Assembly: GCF_025685565.1 (NCBI RefSeq)
Contig: NZ_JAGSYE010000002.1
Span: forward strand, 1,352,591-1,416,590
Direction: 5' to 3'
Length of the DNA stretch: 64,000 bases
From: Granulicella aggregans
Lineage (GTDB): Bacteria > Acidobacteriota > Terriglobia > Terriglobales > Acidobacteriaceae
Shown: positions 54,047 through 61,928 of the stretch, piece after piece
Numbering within the stretch: the stretch's first letter is position 1
Layout of the letters: each line of letters begins with the position of its first letter
Position numbers and translations under genes: made by a program
Notes under the pieces: generated by a model
What the model saw: only the letters and a program-made list of their open reading frames with translations
The model's database searches: none
Told to the model about the DNA's origin: nothing

Positions 54047-54372
54047 TATGTTTCGATGATCTCAGGAAGACCGCCGAATTGCTAGACGCAAGCGAGCCAA
54101 ACCTTAAATAGCCGCAGCTATCAAGCCTAGATTCGACAGAAACGCACAACAAGCAATTCTATGGCGACGTGCCGGAAATCCGATCAATCCTCATCAACGT
54201 CGTTCACGGCAGTTGAGCGCCGCAGGCCGGAAACGGGGAAAGTGCAGAAGGGGGAACGTCTTCTGCCGCGCAGCCGGCGAGCAGGGGCCGGTAGGCGAAG
54301 CGGGATGAGGGAATGGGAGAAACCGAAGGGGTGTCTCCCAGCGCGATCTCGGGGCTTGTCGAAGCACAAAGC
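54047..54372. other. non-coding stretch between DUF262 and ParB-like genes
   Basis: No gene is supported. The middle part is purine-rich on the plus strand, and an 88-codon open frame (54161-54427) has low-complexity composition without a ribosome site. The promoter of the DUF262 gene should lie in its left part. Confidence 0.4.
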
Positions 54373-54394
54373 GGCCCCGGACGAATCCGGGGCC
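54373..54394 (-). terminator. terminator of the ParB-like gene
   Basis: GGCCCCGGA (54373-54381) pairs perfectly with TCCGGGGCC (54386-54394) around loop CGAA. It lies 13 bases past the stop codon of the minus-strand gene and is followed by GCTTTG. Confidence 0.8.
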
Positions 54395-54407
54395 AGAATG
54401 AAGGAGT

Positions 54408-55583
54408 CTAGGCTGCTTTCTTTCTAGTCGTCTCTTTCTTTGCTGTAGCTGTCGCGGCTGTTGGCTTCACCTTGTTCGAACCATCGGCCTTGGCTTTGAC
54501 GGCCTTAGGCTTCTTCGGGGCGAAGACCTGCTCAGCCTCAGTCAGCAAGTCCGGCTGGTTTTCGTGAGGAATACCGATGTGGTCAGAGAGGACGAGGCGC
54601 AAGGCGAGACCGGTTAGCTTCTCGTCTGCGGTGCCGTCCAGTGCGGCCAGCACAATTTCATCGTCCGACTGTTGGGAGTTCTCATCTCTGTTGGCGAAGT
54701 GGTTGGCCACCTCCTCAAGGAAGCTGTAGTCCAGGTGGATGAGCAAGCGGAGGAAGACGCGCGTTTGTGCTGGATTGAAGGATGCAGGAGCCTGTTCGAT
54801 GATGCGCTCGAACGTGGCGACTCTTGCCTTGCGCTGTTTGTCGCGGCGATCTTGCTCGGCCTCGTACTCCTTCTGCTGACGCTCGAAGTCGGCCTTGCGC
54901 TGCTCCTCTTTGCGCTCCTGTTCTGCCTTGTACTCGGCCATGCGTTGTTCGTGCTCGGCTTCGCGTTGCGCCGCTTCCTCCTCCGTCTCAATCTCAGGGG
55001 CGGGTGCCATGGTCGGGACGGGATGGGCGGCTGCTTCTGCTGCGGCTTGTGGGTCATGTACCGGGCAATGCTTGTCCGTGCAAACCGTCAGCTTGCGGCC
55101 AAGCTGCTTGCCGTAAACGACGATGGCAGGTTTGGCGGCTTCGCACGGCATCACTGGTTCCGCGTCCGGGTTGTCGATCGAGGTTTCAAGCTCGCGCATA
55201 TGGCCGCGCTGCACGGCTCCCGCTCGCTGCTCCTTGGGATTGCGCCATCCGTTCTCGATCTGGACAAGGCCGGGATGGGCGGCAATCTCCCGGTCAAGGA
55301 ATGCCTCAACCTTGCCGTGATAGCAGGCAGAGTCGAGGCACTGCCCGATATGCGGAGCGAACACAGAGGAGAGACGAGCGTGATGGTCCTCTGCCAGCCA
55401 CAGCGGGAAGACGTTGAACTTATGGTTGCCGGGAAACATGGCATAGAAGGCGGAGAGATTGCCAAGCGTCTCCTCCATCACCTGCGCTCGCGCATCGACG
55501 AAGAGGGATTGCTTCGAGAAGGGTGAGGCCTTGCGATTGGCGAGGCGGTTTGGACGGCTTGAAGAACTGCTTTGGCGGATCAT
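54408..55583 (-). CDS. ParB-like C-terminal-type protein without the ParB nuclease domain
   Basis: The 391-residue protein has a cysteine-bearing first half (GQCLDSACYHGKVEAF, CTDKHCPVHDP). A long charged coiled coil (about residues 195-250) and a helical domain (ATFERIIEQAPASFN) follow, ending in a basic Lys/Ala/Thr tail. I associate this pattern with the C-terminal part of ParB-type partition proteins on acidobacterial elements. The N-terminal ParB/Srx domain and its helix-turn-helix are missing. GGAGGT six bases before ATG 55583 shows the start is real and not a truncation artefact. A LysR box lies 90 bases upstream. The basic tail could bind DNA. Confidence 0.6.
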   Translation of the reverse strand: MIRQSSSSSRPNRLANRKASPFSKQSLFVDARAQVMEETLGNLSAFYAMFPGNHKFNVFPLWLAEDHHARLSSVFAPHIGQCLDSACYHGKVEAFLDREIAAHPGLVQIENGWRNPKEQRAGAVQRGHMRELETSIDNPDAEPVMPCEAAKPAIVVYGKQLGRKLTVCTDKHCPVHDPQAAAEAAAHPVPTMAPAPEIETEEEAAQREAEHEQRMAEYKAEQERKEEQRKADFERQQKEYEAEQDRRDKQRKARVATFERIIEQAPASFNPAQTRVFLRLLIHLDYSFLEEVANHFANRDENSQQSDDEIVLAALDGTADEKLTGLALRLVLSDHIGIPHENQPDLLTEAEQVFAPKKPKAVKAKADGSNKVKPTAATATAKKETTRKKAA

Positions 55584-55649
55584 TGGCTACCTCCAGCAAC
55601 GGTGAATTCAGTTGCGATAGCCAAACCTTATGGGCCGCTCAAGCCTCGC

Positions 55650-55693
55650 GTCCAATGACTTTCCAGTGTTCTCTTATGCGCGTAGTGCATAAG
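55650..55693. promoter_or_regulatory. LysR-type box upstream of the ParB-like gene
   Basis: CTTATGC-N7-GCATAAG (55673-55693) contains T-N11-A (T55677, A55689). Seven bases to its left is GTCCAATGACTTTCCA (55650-55665). Palindrome arms and flanking block match the site at 44385-44429, in the same orientation to their downstream minus-strand genes. Confidence 0.75.
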
Positions 55694-56065
55694 GAATCGC
55701 TGCATTGCGGTGTATGTAGAGGGATCAGTGCGTCTGCTTTTGGATTGATCGGACGGGGCACGCGGCTGGGTGCGGAGAAACCGGAACTCTGGGCGATCCA
55801 AATTATCTTGTCTCTGCACGGATCGGGCCGGGCAATACTCGCGGACGCAATGTCGCTTTCATCGGACGACGATCAAATCCGACGTCAACCAGTCTCGGTG
55901 AGCGCATTGACCTGTTCTCGTCAGTTGAGAACGCCAAGGGAATTGCTTCCGAGAAGCCGCCTCATCGGTACAAACTCTCCTTCCAGCGTCCTTTTCTTGG
56001 ATTATCCCTTACGAGCCTCACCATCTTTGAGGAGAAAGCCAACCTCAGATCCCAATAGCTTGTTA
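55694..56065. other. non-coding stretch before the TetR gene
   Basis: No gene, repeat or terminator can be supported here. An open frame from 55523 to 56092 crosses the operator and has unusual composition without family likeness. Confidence 0.4.
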
Positions 56066-56087
56066 GTGTACCGACTGGACGGTATAC
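56066..56087. promoter_or_regulatory. TetR-type operator at the start of the tetR-shc operon
   Basis: GTGTACCG-N6-CGGTATAC is an inverted repeat with one mismatch per arm pair. It ends 4 bases before the TetR start codons. Size and symmetry fit a TetR dimer, so autorepression is likely, with control of the coupled cyclase gene. Confidence 0.65.
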
Positions 56088-56091
56088 TTTG

Positions 56092-56700
56092 ATGATGAAC
56101 AAACGGAATCTCATTCTCGATTGCGCTGAGCAGCTTATCCGGACAGATGGAGCCGCGCAGCTCACGCTGGAAAAAGTTGCCGAGCGGGCCAAGGTTAGCA
56201 AAGGCGGCCTTCTCTATCATTTTCCGACGAAAGAGCAACTTGTCGCTGGCATGATCGAGCGCACGATCGAGTCGTTCGAACGCGATGTCCAGTCAGCAAG
56301 AGCGTCACTACCTGAGGGACCGGGAAGAAATGCCCTTGCCTTCATGATGGCTGCACTCGACGGACAGTGGAAGTCAACAAGCGCGCGGCCGAATCCCGTC
56401 GATCTGCTCGTGTCGACTCTCACTGCATTTTCTACGGAGCCGAAAATGGTTCTGCCCATACGAAAGGCCTATGTCCGGTGGCAACAATTGCTTGAAGAAG
56501 ACGGTCTCGATCCGGTGCAAGCGACCATTACTAGACTGGCCATCGACGGCTTGACCTACACGGAGATGTTCGGTTTCAACGCTTTCACCGAGAAACGTCG
56601 GCAGGAAGTTCTCGAGGCCCTCCGCAATATGTGTATGGGAACAAACTCTTCGCATCCACGTTCTCAGGGGCGCGGGCCCAAGCGCGAGAATAACGAATAA
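56092..56700 (+). CDS. TetR-family transcriptional regulator
   Basis: This 202-residue TetR protein has the helix-turn-helix LTLEKVAERAKVSKGGLLYHFPTKEQLVAGM near residues 25-55. The ligand-binding helices resemble the group with a C-terminal TetR_C domain (DGLTYTEMFGF). ATG at 56092 or 56095 is the start. Its TAA stop shares a base with the ATG of the squalene-hopene cyclase gene, so the two are translated together. The operator at 56066 overlaps its start region. An isoprenoid or membrane-stress ligand would fit but is not shown. Confidence 0.9.
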   Translation: MMNKRNLILDCAEQLIRTDGAAQLTLEKVAERAKVSKGGLLYHFPTKEQLVAGMIERTIESFERDVQSARASLPEGPGRNALAFMMAALDGQWKSTSARPNPVDLLVSTLTAFSTEPKMVLPIRKAYVRWQQLLEEDGLDPVQATITRLAIDGLTYTEMFGFNAFTEKRRQEVLEALRNMCMGTNSSHPRSQGRGPKRENNE

Positions 56701-58697
56701 TGAAAGAACATTTTCTACAGGACATTCCGGCAATCGTATGGACGCACGAAGACACACGGCAAAGCGTCACCTTAAGAACTCAGCAGAACGTTGGTTCGCA
56801 CCTCACAGCTGCGACCCGAGCTCTAGCAGCTCTTCAATACAACGAAGGCTACTGGTGCGGAGATCTCACCGGGGACTCGACACTTGCCTCGGATTACATC
56901 TTGCTTCAGCTCTGGCTTCATCCGGTGGACGCGAACTCGGCGTGGAACCCTCCGCGAAAAGATCGCATTGAAAGACTGGTGAAGTATCTATGGGATTGCC
57001 AGATGCCGGACGGAGGTTGGAATCTCTACGCGAAGGGCCCGGCTGAGATCAATGCGTCCGTCAAGGCGTACACGGCCCTGCGCATTGCCGGTGCGGCACA
57101 ATCGTCGCCGCGGATGCGTGCTGCTCGCGAACGGATACTGGCGTTAGGCGGCCTGCAAGCTTGCAACAGCTACACCAGGATCAACCTGAGTTTCTTCGGA
57201 CTCTTTCCCAAGCAATTTGTCCCCACCGTGCCAGCGGAAATTCTGATTGTGCCCGGAAGCTTTCTCAACGAAATGTCCTCCTGGACTCGGACCATTATCG
57301 TTCCCCTTTCCATCATCCAGGGCTTGGGTGCACAGAGGCCAGTACCGTCGGGACTGACGCTTGCCGAATTGATGCTTCCCGGCACGCGCATTGCGATGCC
57401 GAGGAAAGACCTCACCTCAGAACTATTTCTGCGTGCCGACAAGCTTCTGAAGCAATGGGAGCAAAGGGGCATACAGCGGATACGTGACAAAGCAATCGCG
57501 GCAGCCGAACGCTGGATGATCGAGCATACCCATCATTCAGAAGGACTGGGAGCCATCTACCCAGCAATGATGTATGCCGTGATGGCGATGGATGCGCTCG
57601 GGTACGAGCGAGATCAGCCGGATCTCGTAAAAGCAATGCAGCATTTCGACGATCTGCTCATCGAACGCGATAATTTCTTCGACGTGCAACCATGCAAGTC
57701 CCCGGTATGGGATACGGCAATTGCGATCTTTTCCTTAGGGGAAGCGGGAGATGCTGACAAAGCAAGCATGACCCGCGCAGCAGATTGGCTGCTTTCGAAA
57801 GAGGTCCGACGTAAGGGCGACTGGTCTTCCAAGCGACCCAACCTGCGCCCAAGCGGATGGGCCTTCGAGTTCGCCAATGAGTTTTATCCGGATATCGATG
57901 ATACCGCCATGGTGTTGCTCGCTCTGCAACATGCAAAGGCATCTGACCCAGAACGCCAGGCCCGCGTCGAAAGTCGTGCCGTGAACTGGCTCCTCGGAAT
58001 GCAATCCGCAGATGGCGGGTGGGCTGCTTTCGATGTAGACAATGACTGGCAGCTTTTGAATAAGGTTCCTTTTGCCGACCACAACGCAATGCTCGATCCT
58101 ACCTGCCCAGACATCACCGGACGCGTGATGGAAGCACTTTGCAGAAGGGGTTTGACTGCTCAACATCCTGCCATCTCACGCGGCATTGAATATTTGCTCT
58201 CGTCACAGGAAAGGAATGGAAGCTGGTATGGCCGTTGGGGCGTCAACTACGTTTACGGCACGTTTCTTTCACTGCGGGGCCTCGTAGCCACGAAGGACCG
58301 TCAAACAAGCTCGGCTATCCACCGTGGGTCGCAGTGGCTCCGAAGCGTACAGAACGACGATGGGGGATGGGGTGAAAGTTGTGCCGGATACGAGATCGAC
58401 AAGTTCGTTCCGGCAGAAAGCACTCCTTCCCAAACTGCGTGGGCACTCCTGGGACTCCTGGCTACCGGCGATTTACACTCTCGTGCCGTGAAACAAGGAG
58501 TCAGCTGGCTCCTCCGAAATCAGAATGCCGACGGGAGCTGGGATGAAGAGCTAACCACGGGAACTGGGTTTCCAAACGTGTTCTATCTCAGCTATCACCT
58601 TTATCGTCTCTACTTCCCAGCGCTCGCACTCGCGTCCTACAAGCAAAGTAGCCGTAAATTAGCCACCGATTCACGACTTGAGATCGGTCTCAGCTGA
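56700..58697 (+). CDS. shc: squalene-hopene cyclase
   Basis: The 665-residue class II terpene cyclase has the protonating DxDD motif D398-I-D-D401 (YPDIDDTAM). Several QW repeats are present (QMPDGGWNLY, QSADGGWAAF, QERNGSWYG, QNDDGGWGES, QNADGSWDEE), as are the entrance and cavity segments GWAFEFAN and WGVNYVYGTF. It cyclises squalene to hopene/diplopterol on the membrane surface. Length and motifs are complete. It is coupled to a TetR gene. No squalene synthase or other hpn genes are nearby, so it depends on a pathway encoded elsewhere and may be an extra copy. Confidence 0.96.
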   Translation: MKEHFLQDIPAIVWTHEDTRQSVTLRTQQNVGSHLTAATRALAALQYNEGYWCGDLTGDSTLASDYILLQLWLHPVDANSAWNPPRKDRIERLVKYLWDCQMPDGGWNLYAKGPAEINASVKAYTALRIAGAAQSSPRMRAARERILALGGLQACNSYTRINLSFFGLFPKQFVPTVPAEILIVPGSFLNEMSSWTRTIIVPLSIIQGLGAQRPVPSGLTLAELMLPGTRIAMPRKDLTSELFLRADKLLKQWEQRGIQRIRDKAIAAAERWMIEHTHHSEGLGAIYPAMMYAVMAMDALGYERDQPDLVKAMQHFDDLLIERDNFFDVQPCKSPVWDTAIAIFSLGEAGDADKASMTRAADWLLSKEVRRKGDWSSKRPNLRPSGWAFEFANEFYPDIDDTAMVLLALQHAKASDPERQARVESRAVNWLLGMQSADGGWAAFDVDNDWQLLNKVPFADHNAMLDPTCPDITGRVMEALCRRGLTAQHPAISRGIEYLLSSQERNGSWYGRWGVNYVYGTFLSLRGLVATKDRQTSSAIHRGSQWLRSVQNDDGGWGESCAGYEIDKFVPAESTPSQTAWALLGLLATGDLHSRAVKQGVSWLLRNQNADGSWDEELTTGTGFPNVFYLSYHLYRLYFPALALASYKQSSRKLATDSRLEIGLS

Positions 58698-59089
58698 CAC
58701 GGCTTCAGCCTAAAGATCAAGGGGTATCGAGGCGGAGTAATACGGCCACCTGCTTGGCTGAAAACCACTTGCCGACCGGAGGTTGTTAGGCCATGCCCGC
58801 CGGTGACGATCCCGATAAACGCCGTTCTCGTCTATTGTGATCTCGATAAGTGCTAAATTGCCAAATCACGTTTCGAGCCGTTCTGATCTGTAGACGTGCA
58901 TCGCCTGTTCGCAACTGTTGATGTGGTAGAAAACGTTCCGAACGTGATTTCTCGAAGGCCGCGTCAATGGAACATGCATCGAAGCGGTGGAGATAAAACC
59001 GTTTCGGTTCCGGTTTGTTGGCTGCGGTCGTCGCTGCACGCAATCGCACGAGTTGCATAATCCCGATCACTAACGGGTGGATCTCTCAC
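58698..59089. other. non-coding stretch between shc and the integrase-PP2C gene
   Basis: No gene is convincing. A 94-codon minus-strand frame (58786-59070) is rich in basic residues and lacks a ribosome site. A small palindrome ACGTTC-C-GAACGT lies at 58933-58945. An AAACCG...CGGTTT inverted repeat follows near 58996. Either could be an operator remnant. Confidence 0.4.
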
Positions 59090-60442
59090 TCAGAGTTGCA
59101 TTACGAGGAGTGTCATGTCATCGTGCTGCGGCGCGCCGTCAGCAAAGGTGTCGGCCGCATGAAACAAGCGCTGCAGGAGCTCCTCGGCGTTCAGGTGCGT
59201 GTGCGCTTGCGCCTCCGCGATCATTCGGTCTTCTCCCCACTCGTCTTCTGAGGCGTTCATGGCTTCGCTGATGCCGTCCGTAAAGGCCAGCAGAATATCG
59301 CCGGGGAGCAGCTGAAGCGTCTGCTCCCTGTAGACCGCGCCGGCAAGTAGCCCGACGACTGGGCCGCCGTCTGCCAGGCGAAATACCCGCCAGGCGCCGT
59401 CTTGCTTGCGCAGCACCGCGGGAGGATTGTGTCCCCCATTGACGTAGTGCAACATGCGCGAGGCGCATGCCAGTTCGGCGTAGAAGAATGTGGCATAGCG
59501 GTTAGATTCGGACGCGTTATAGAGGAGGCTGTTGACATTGGCCATCTTGGTGCCCAGATCGCCGGTGCCGCTCAGCACCTGACCGCGCAGGCTGGCGTGA
59601 AGGCTGGCCATCAACAGGGCGGCAGACAATCCCTTGCCGCTGATGTCGCCGATCGCGATGCCTAGGCGGTCGCAGGCGCGTGCCATAGCTCTGCCGGGGG
59701 AAGAGACGTTTTCGCCTGGCGCATGCGCTGTTTCGGCCCCCGAACCATCAAGGATATCGATGAGGTCATAGTAGTCGCCGCCGACGGCCTGGGCGGGCCT
59801 GCAGTGCGCCGCCATTTCTACGCCCCGAACTTTGGGAAGTGTCTGGGGGAATAAGCGCTCCTGCACCTCGCGGGCAATCTCGAATTCGCGTTCCAGCTTG
59901 GCGCGCGACACGGCCTCCTCGGCCAGCGTGGGAATCAACTTGTAAACGTTGGCGAGGAGGATTGGTTGATACCCCAATCGCATCGCACACTCAATTAGCC
60001 GGTGCAGAACTGCTTTGACGTTCTGCTTCGTCTTCTTCGAGCATGGGCGCGAAGGCTTTGTCTTCGTTGGCATCGTTTGAAGATCACTTAGCCAAGTCTC
60101 AATCGCAATTGGGTTCTTTAGCATCTTGGCAAGAGGTTCGTTACTCCACTTCGCCTCTAAATGCTTCAGCATGGATTTGTATGACGATGCGGTGTGTGGT
60201 TGGAAAGACGGCATCTCTTCAGCCTTATAGCGGGCTACAAGCTGGCCGAAGGTGATGACCTCGTGCGGATCGTCGTTCATGTTAGGCACGAGGTCTGCGG
60301 CCTTGCGTTGGGCAAGCTCCCTTGTAGGCACCTCGCGATCCGTGCCTAGCCTGAGAGCCTTGCGCTTCCCATCTTTGTAGTACCTAGCTATCCAGGTGAA
60401 ACCCTTCGCATCTTGACGCTTGATGACTGTACAGTGGCTCAT
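59090..60442 (-). CDS. chimeric protein: integrase N-terminal half fused to a PP2C (RsbU/SpoIIE-type) phosphatase
   Basis: In this 450-residue protein, residues 1 to about 160 are the arm- and core-binding parts of a tyrosine recombinase (TWIARYYKDGKRKALRLG, FGQLVARYKAEEM, VKAVLHRLIECAMRLGYQPI). The catalytic recombinase domain is absent. From about residue 162 a helical linker (LAEEAVSRAKLEREFEIA) leads into a complete PP2C domain with REVQERLFPQ, VGGDYYDLI, GDISGKGLSAALLMA, GGHNPPAVL, FTDGISEAMN and DDMTLLVMQL. The metal Asp residues are kept, so Ser/Thr phosphatase activity is likely. The frame is continuous across the junction near 59960. ATG 60442 starts the integrase part; the frame further upstream is not conserved. 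Confidence 0.85.
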   Translation of the reverse strand: MSHCTVIKRQDAKGFTWIARYYKDGKRKALRLGTDREVPTRELAQRKAADLVPNMNDDPHEVITFGQLVARYKAEEMPSFQPHTASSYKSMLKHLEAKWSNEPLAKMLKNPIAIETWLSDLQTMPTKTKPSRPCSKKTKQNVKAVLHRLIECAMRLGYQPILLANVYKLIPTLAEEAVSRAKLEREFEIAREVQERLFPQTLPKVRGVEMAAHCRPAQAVGGDYYDLIDILDGSGAETAHAPGENVSSPGRAMARACDRLGIAIGDISGKGLSAALLMASLHASLRGQVLSGTGDLGTKMANVNSLLYNASESNRYATFFYAELACASRMLHYVNGGHNPPAVLRKQDGAWRVFRLADGGPVVGLLAGAVYREQTLQLLPGDILLAFTDGISEAMNASEDEWGEDRMIAEAQAHTHLNAEELLQRLFHAADTFADGAPQHDDMTLLVMQL

Positions 60443-60595
60443 TGACAGAGACTCCCTTCCTGCTTGATGAGAGTTATAGGCGAAGATGTGGCGCATATGC
60501 GTTACGAGCCGTTCACCGAAAACCGATGTGTCGGCCAGAGTACAGAAACGCCTTGCTCTGTCGTATAGACAACATAATAAATTTCTCGAATCGAT

Positions 60596-60787
60596 ATGCA
60601 AGCTCAAGCACAATTCGCACTGAGGCAGAATCCCGATGGATCGCTCGACTCAATCTGTCTGAGTTGCGATGCGACTGCGGCGACCGCAACGACAGACGAA
60701 GCTCTGCGCGAACTTGAGAAGAAGCACGTCTGCTATGACTGGAATACGCCAGAGCGACTAGCGGAACGCATGAAGTTCTCCGCTTGA
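60596..60787 (+). CDS. small CxxC protein, copy 1
   Basis: This 63-residue protein contains RQNPDGSLDSICLSCDATAA and EKKHVCYDW. The C-x2-C pair and the later H-x-C could bind a metal. It is paralogous to the minus-strand gene at 61080-61304, sharing DGS-[LY]-DSIC-x2-C and HVC. I recall such short proteins as frequent in acidobacteria, with no known function. It is divergent from the integrase-phosphatase gene. Confidence 0.7.
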   Translation: MQAQAQFALRQNPDGSLDSICLSCDATAATATTDEALRELEKKHVCYDWNTPERLAERMKFSA

Positions 60788-60874
60788 CTTTGCTCAAATC
60801 CCGCTCGAACATGCGCTAATCGCAGAGTAAGCGTAGCGACCGACAAATCTCAGCAGTCGGCCTACTATGCTCGG

Positions 60875-61075
60875 ATGAAAGCCGACAGCAGCGTACTTCG
60901 CATAGAGCAGGCGGATAGGCTGAACGACGGTGTAATCATCACGTTCAGTGATGGCAAATGCGCCGTCTACGATGCGGCTCTTCTGTACGCTAGTTTGTCG
61001 CAGGCGCAACTTATCGAGAGTGATGATGTGACGGCAATCGCGCGACCTGAAACTGTGGATCATACAGGTCGTTGA
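60875..61075 (+). CDS. small beta-rich hypothetical protein
   Basis: The 66-residue protein has the core LNDGVIITFSDGKCAVYDAALLYASL, here given as family pattern DGV-x4-F-x-DG-x-[CY]-A-x-Y-x-A-x-LLY, which resembles small acidobacterial proteins of unknown role. It lies between the two CxxC paralogs and starts at ATG 60875. No ribosome site stands out. Confidence 0.6.
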   Translation: MKADSSVLRIEQADRLNDGVIITFSDGKCAVYDAALLYASLSQAQLIESDDVTAIARPETVDHTGR

Positions 61076-61079
61076 TCCA

Positions 61080-61304
61080 TTACCCGCGAGCCGGAAACCG
61101 TACGCTCGCAGGGGTCGTGTCAACACGGTGCCTTGATCCAATCGAGCGCAAAGAGGCGGAACAGACATGATCCTGTTCTTCTCTTTCCAGACCGGCTTCC
61201 AGTGGCAGTGATGAGATCGTCGAGAAGCACGCGTGACAGATCGAATCGTAAGAGCCGTCGTGTTGCCGCCTGTGCATGAACGTACATGAAGTTTGATTCG
61301 TCAT
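61080..61304 (-). CDS. small CxxC protein, copy 2
   Basis: This 74-residue protein has RRQHDGSYDSICHACFSTI and EEQDHVCSAS, the same metal-knuckle pattern as the gene at 60596. An internal start at 61277 (MHRRQHDGS) is possible. It is convergent with the small gene at 60875, with a 4-base gap between the stop codons. Function is unknown. Confidence 0.65.
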   Translation of the reverse strand: MTNQTSCTFMHRRQHDGSYDSICHACFSTISSLPLEAGLEREEQDHVCSASLRSIGSRHRVDTTPASVRFPARG

Positions 61305-61408
61305 TCGGCACCGCCGTAAAGCTGTGAGCCTAACGGGATCGTCGACCTGGAGTCTGTGCTCATTTGCTCACAGGGGCATACATGAAGTGGCTGACTGTCC
61401 TCCATCAC

Positions 61409-61657
61409 CTAAACGTGTGGTGGAGGCGGTGGGGGCATGGGATCTGGCGGAGGAGGGGGCGGCGGCGGCGGACTGTCCCTATGATGACGATGATGAGGTG
61501 GAGGCGGCGGTGGAGGAGGCGGTGGCCCTTGCTGCGCTCGCGCCCGAACGGGCATAAGTGTCGCGATGCTCAGTGCGGCCACCGCCGCGAACAAAAAAAC
61601 CACGAACTTACGAGCAGTTCTATTCGAACCAGAGTCAATCACTTGAACTCTCCTCAT
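61409..61657 (-). CDS. exported Pro/His-rich small protein
   Basis: The roughly 80-residue protein has a signal peptide (FVVFLFAAVAALSIATLM ... ARAQ). The mature part is two long proline runs around HHRHHRDS, ending in more prolines. The ATG at 61657 has only a weak site, whereas GTG at 61642 has AGGAGA six bases upstream and is the better start. The His cluster could bind metal, and the proline runs form a stiff rod. The low-complexity DNA makes this call moderate. Confidence 0.5.
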   Translation of the reverse strand: MRRVQVIDSGSNRTARKFVVFLFAAVAALSIATLMPVRARAQQGPPPPPPPPPPHHRHHRDSPPPPPPPPPDPMPPPPPPHV

Positions 61658-61900
61658 CTGACCTAAAGTTTTTAACTTGCTTCTCGCTGTATTGTTCCGT
61701 TTGCTTTGTTTCGACTAGATCATGCACAGTGCAATACAACGTGTGTGCTGACCATATCCCGCATGAGAGTAGGTCTGCTGTTTCTTTTAGCTCACTCCCA
61801 GAGTTGAGACGAGAGCACCAGATGTTCGTTCACTCCCTGGCCGCAAACCCCACGTGAGCGAAAGAGCACATCGGCGCTGCTCCAAGACGTACATACTAGA

Positions 61901-61920
61901 CTTCCCGAAATATCGGGAAG
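61901..61920. promoter_or_regulatory. inverted repeat overlapping the ribosome site of the CocE-like gene
   Basis: CTTCCCGA-AATA-TCGGGAAG is a perfect 8-bp inverted repeat. Its right arm ends inside the purine-rich ribosome site that precedes ATG 61929. It may be an operator or an RNA hairpin that hides the ribosome site. Confidence 0.55.
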
Positions 61921-61928
61921 GATGGGAA

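Larger units (their letters stand above)
42681..55693. mobile_element. tRNA-fMet-associated integrative element (minimal extent)
   Basis: A tyrosine integrase faces the 3' end of tRNA-fMet, the classic arrangement of an element inserted at a tRNA gene. An excisionase-like protein, regulators, defence-type genes and a ParB-like protein follow. The right limit given is the second copy of the LysR-box palindrome at 55673-55693, which shares sequence with the site beside the excisionase gene. No copy of the tRNA 3' end was found further right in the window, so the true end may be later, lost or outside. Confidence 0.6.

Noticed and set aside
55523..56091. Plus-strand frame running into the TetR operator
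   Set aside because: It overlaps the start of the ParB-like gene and the LysR box, and its translation has no family likeness.
58786..59070. 94-codon minus-strand frame downstream of the integrase-phosphatase gene
   Set aside because: Arg-rich composition, no ribosome site and no motif; it could be decayed DNA but cannot be supported as a gene.
61364..61666. Plus-strand frame with Arg/Trp runs antisense to the Pro/His-rich gene
   Set aside because: It is the antisense reading of proline-codon repeats and has no signal or ribosome site.
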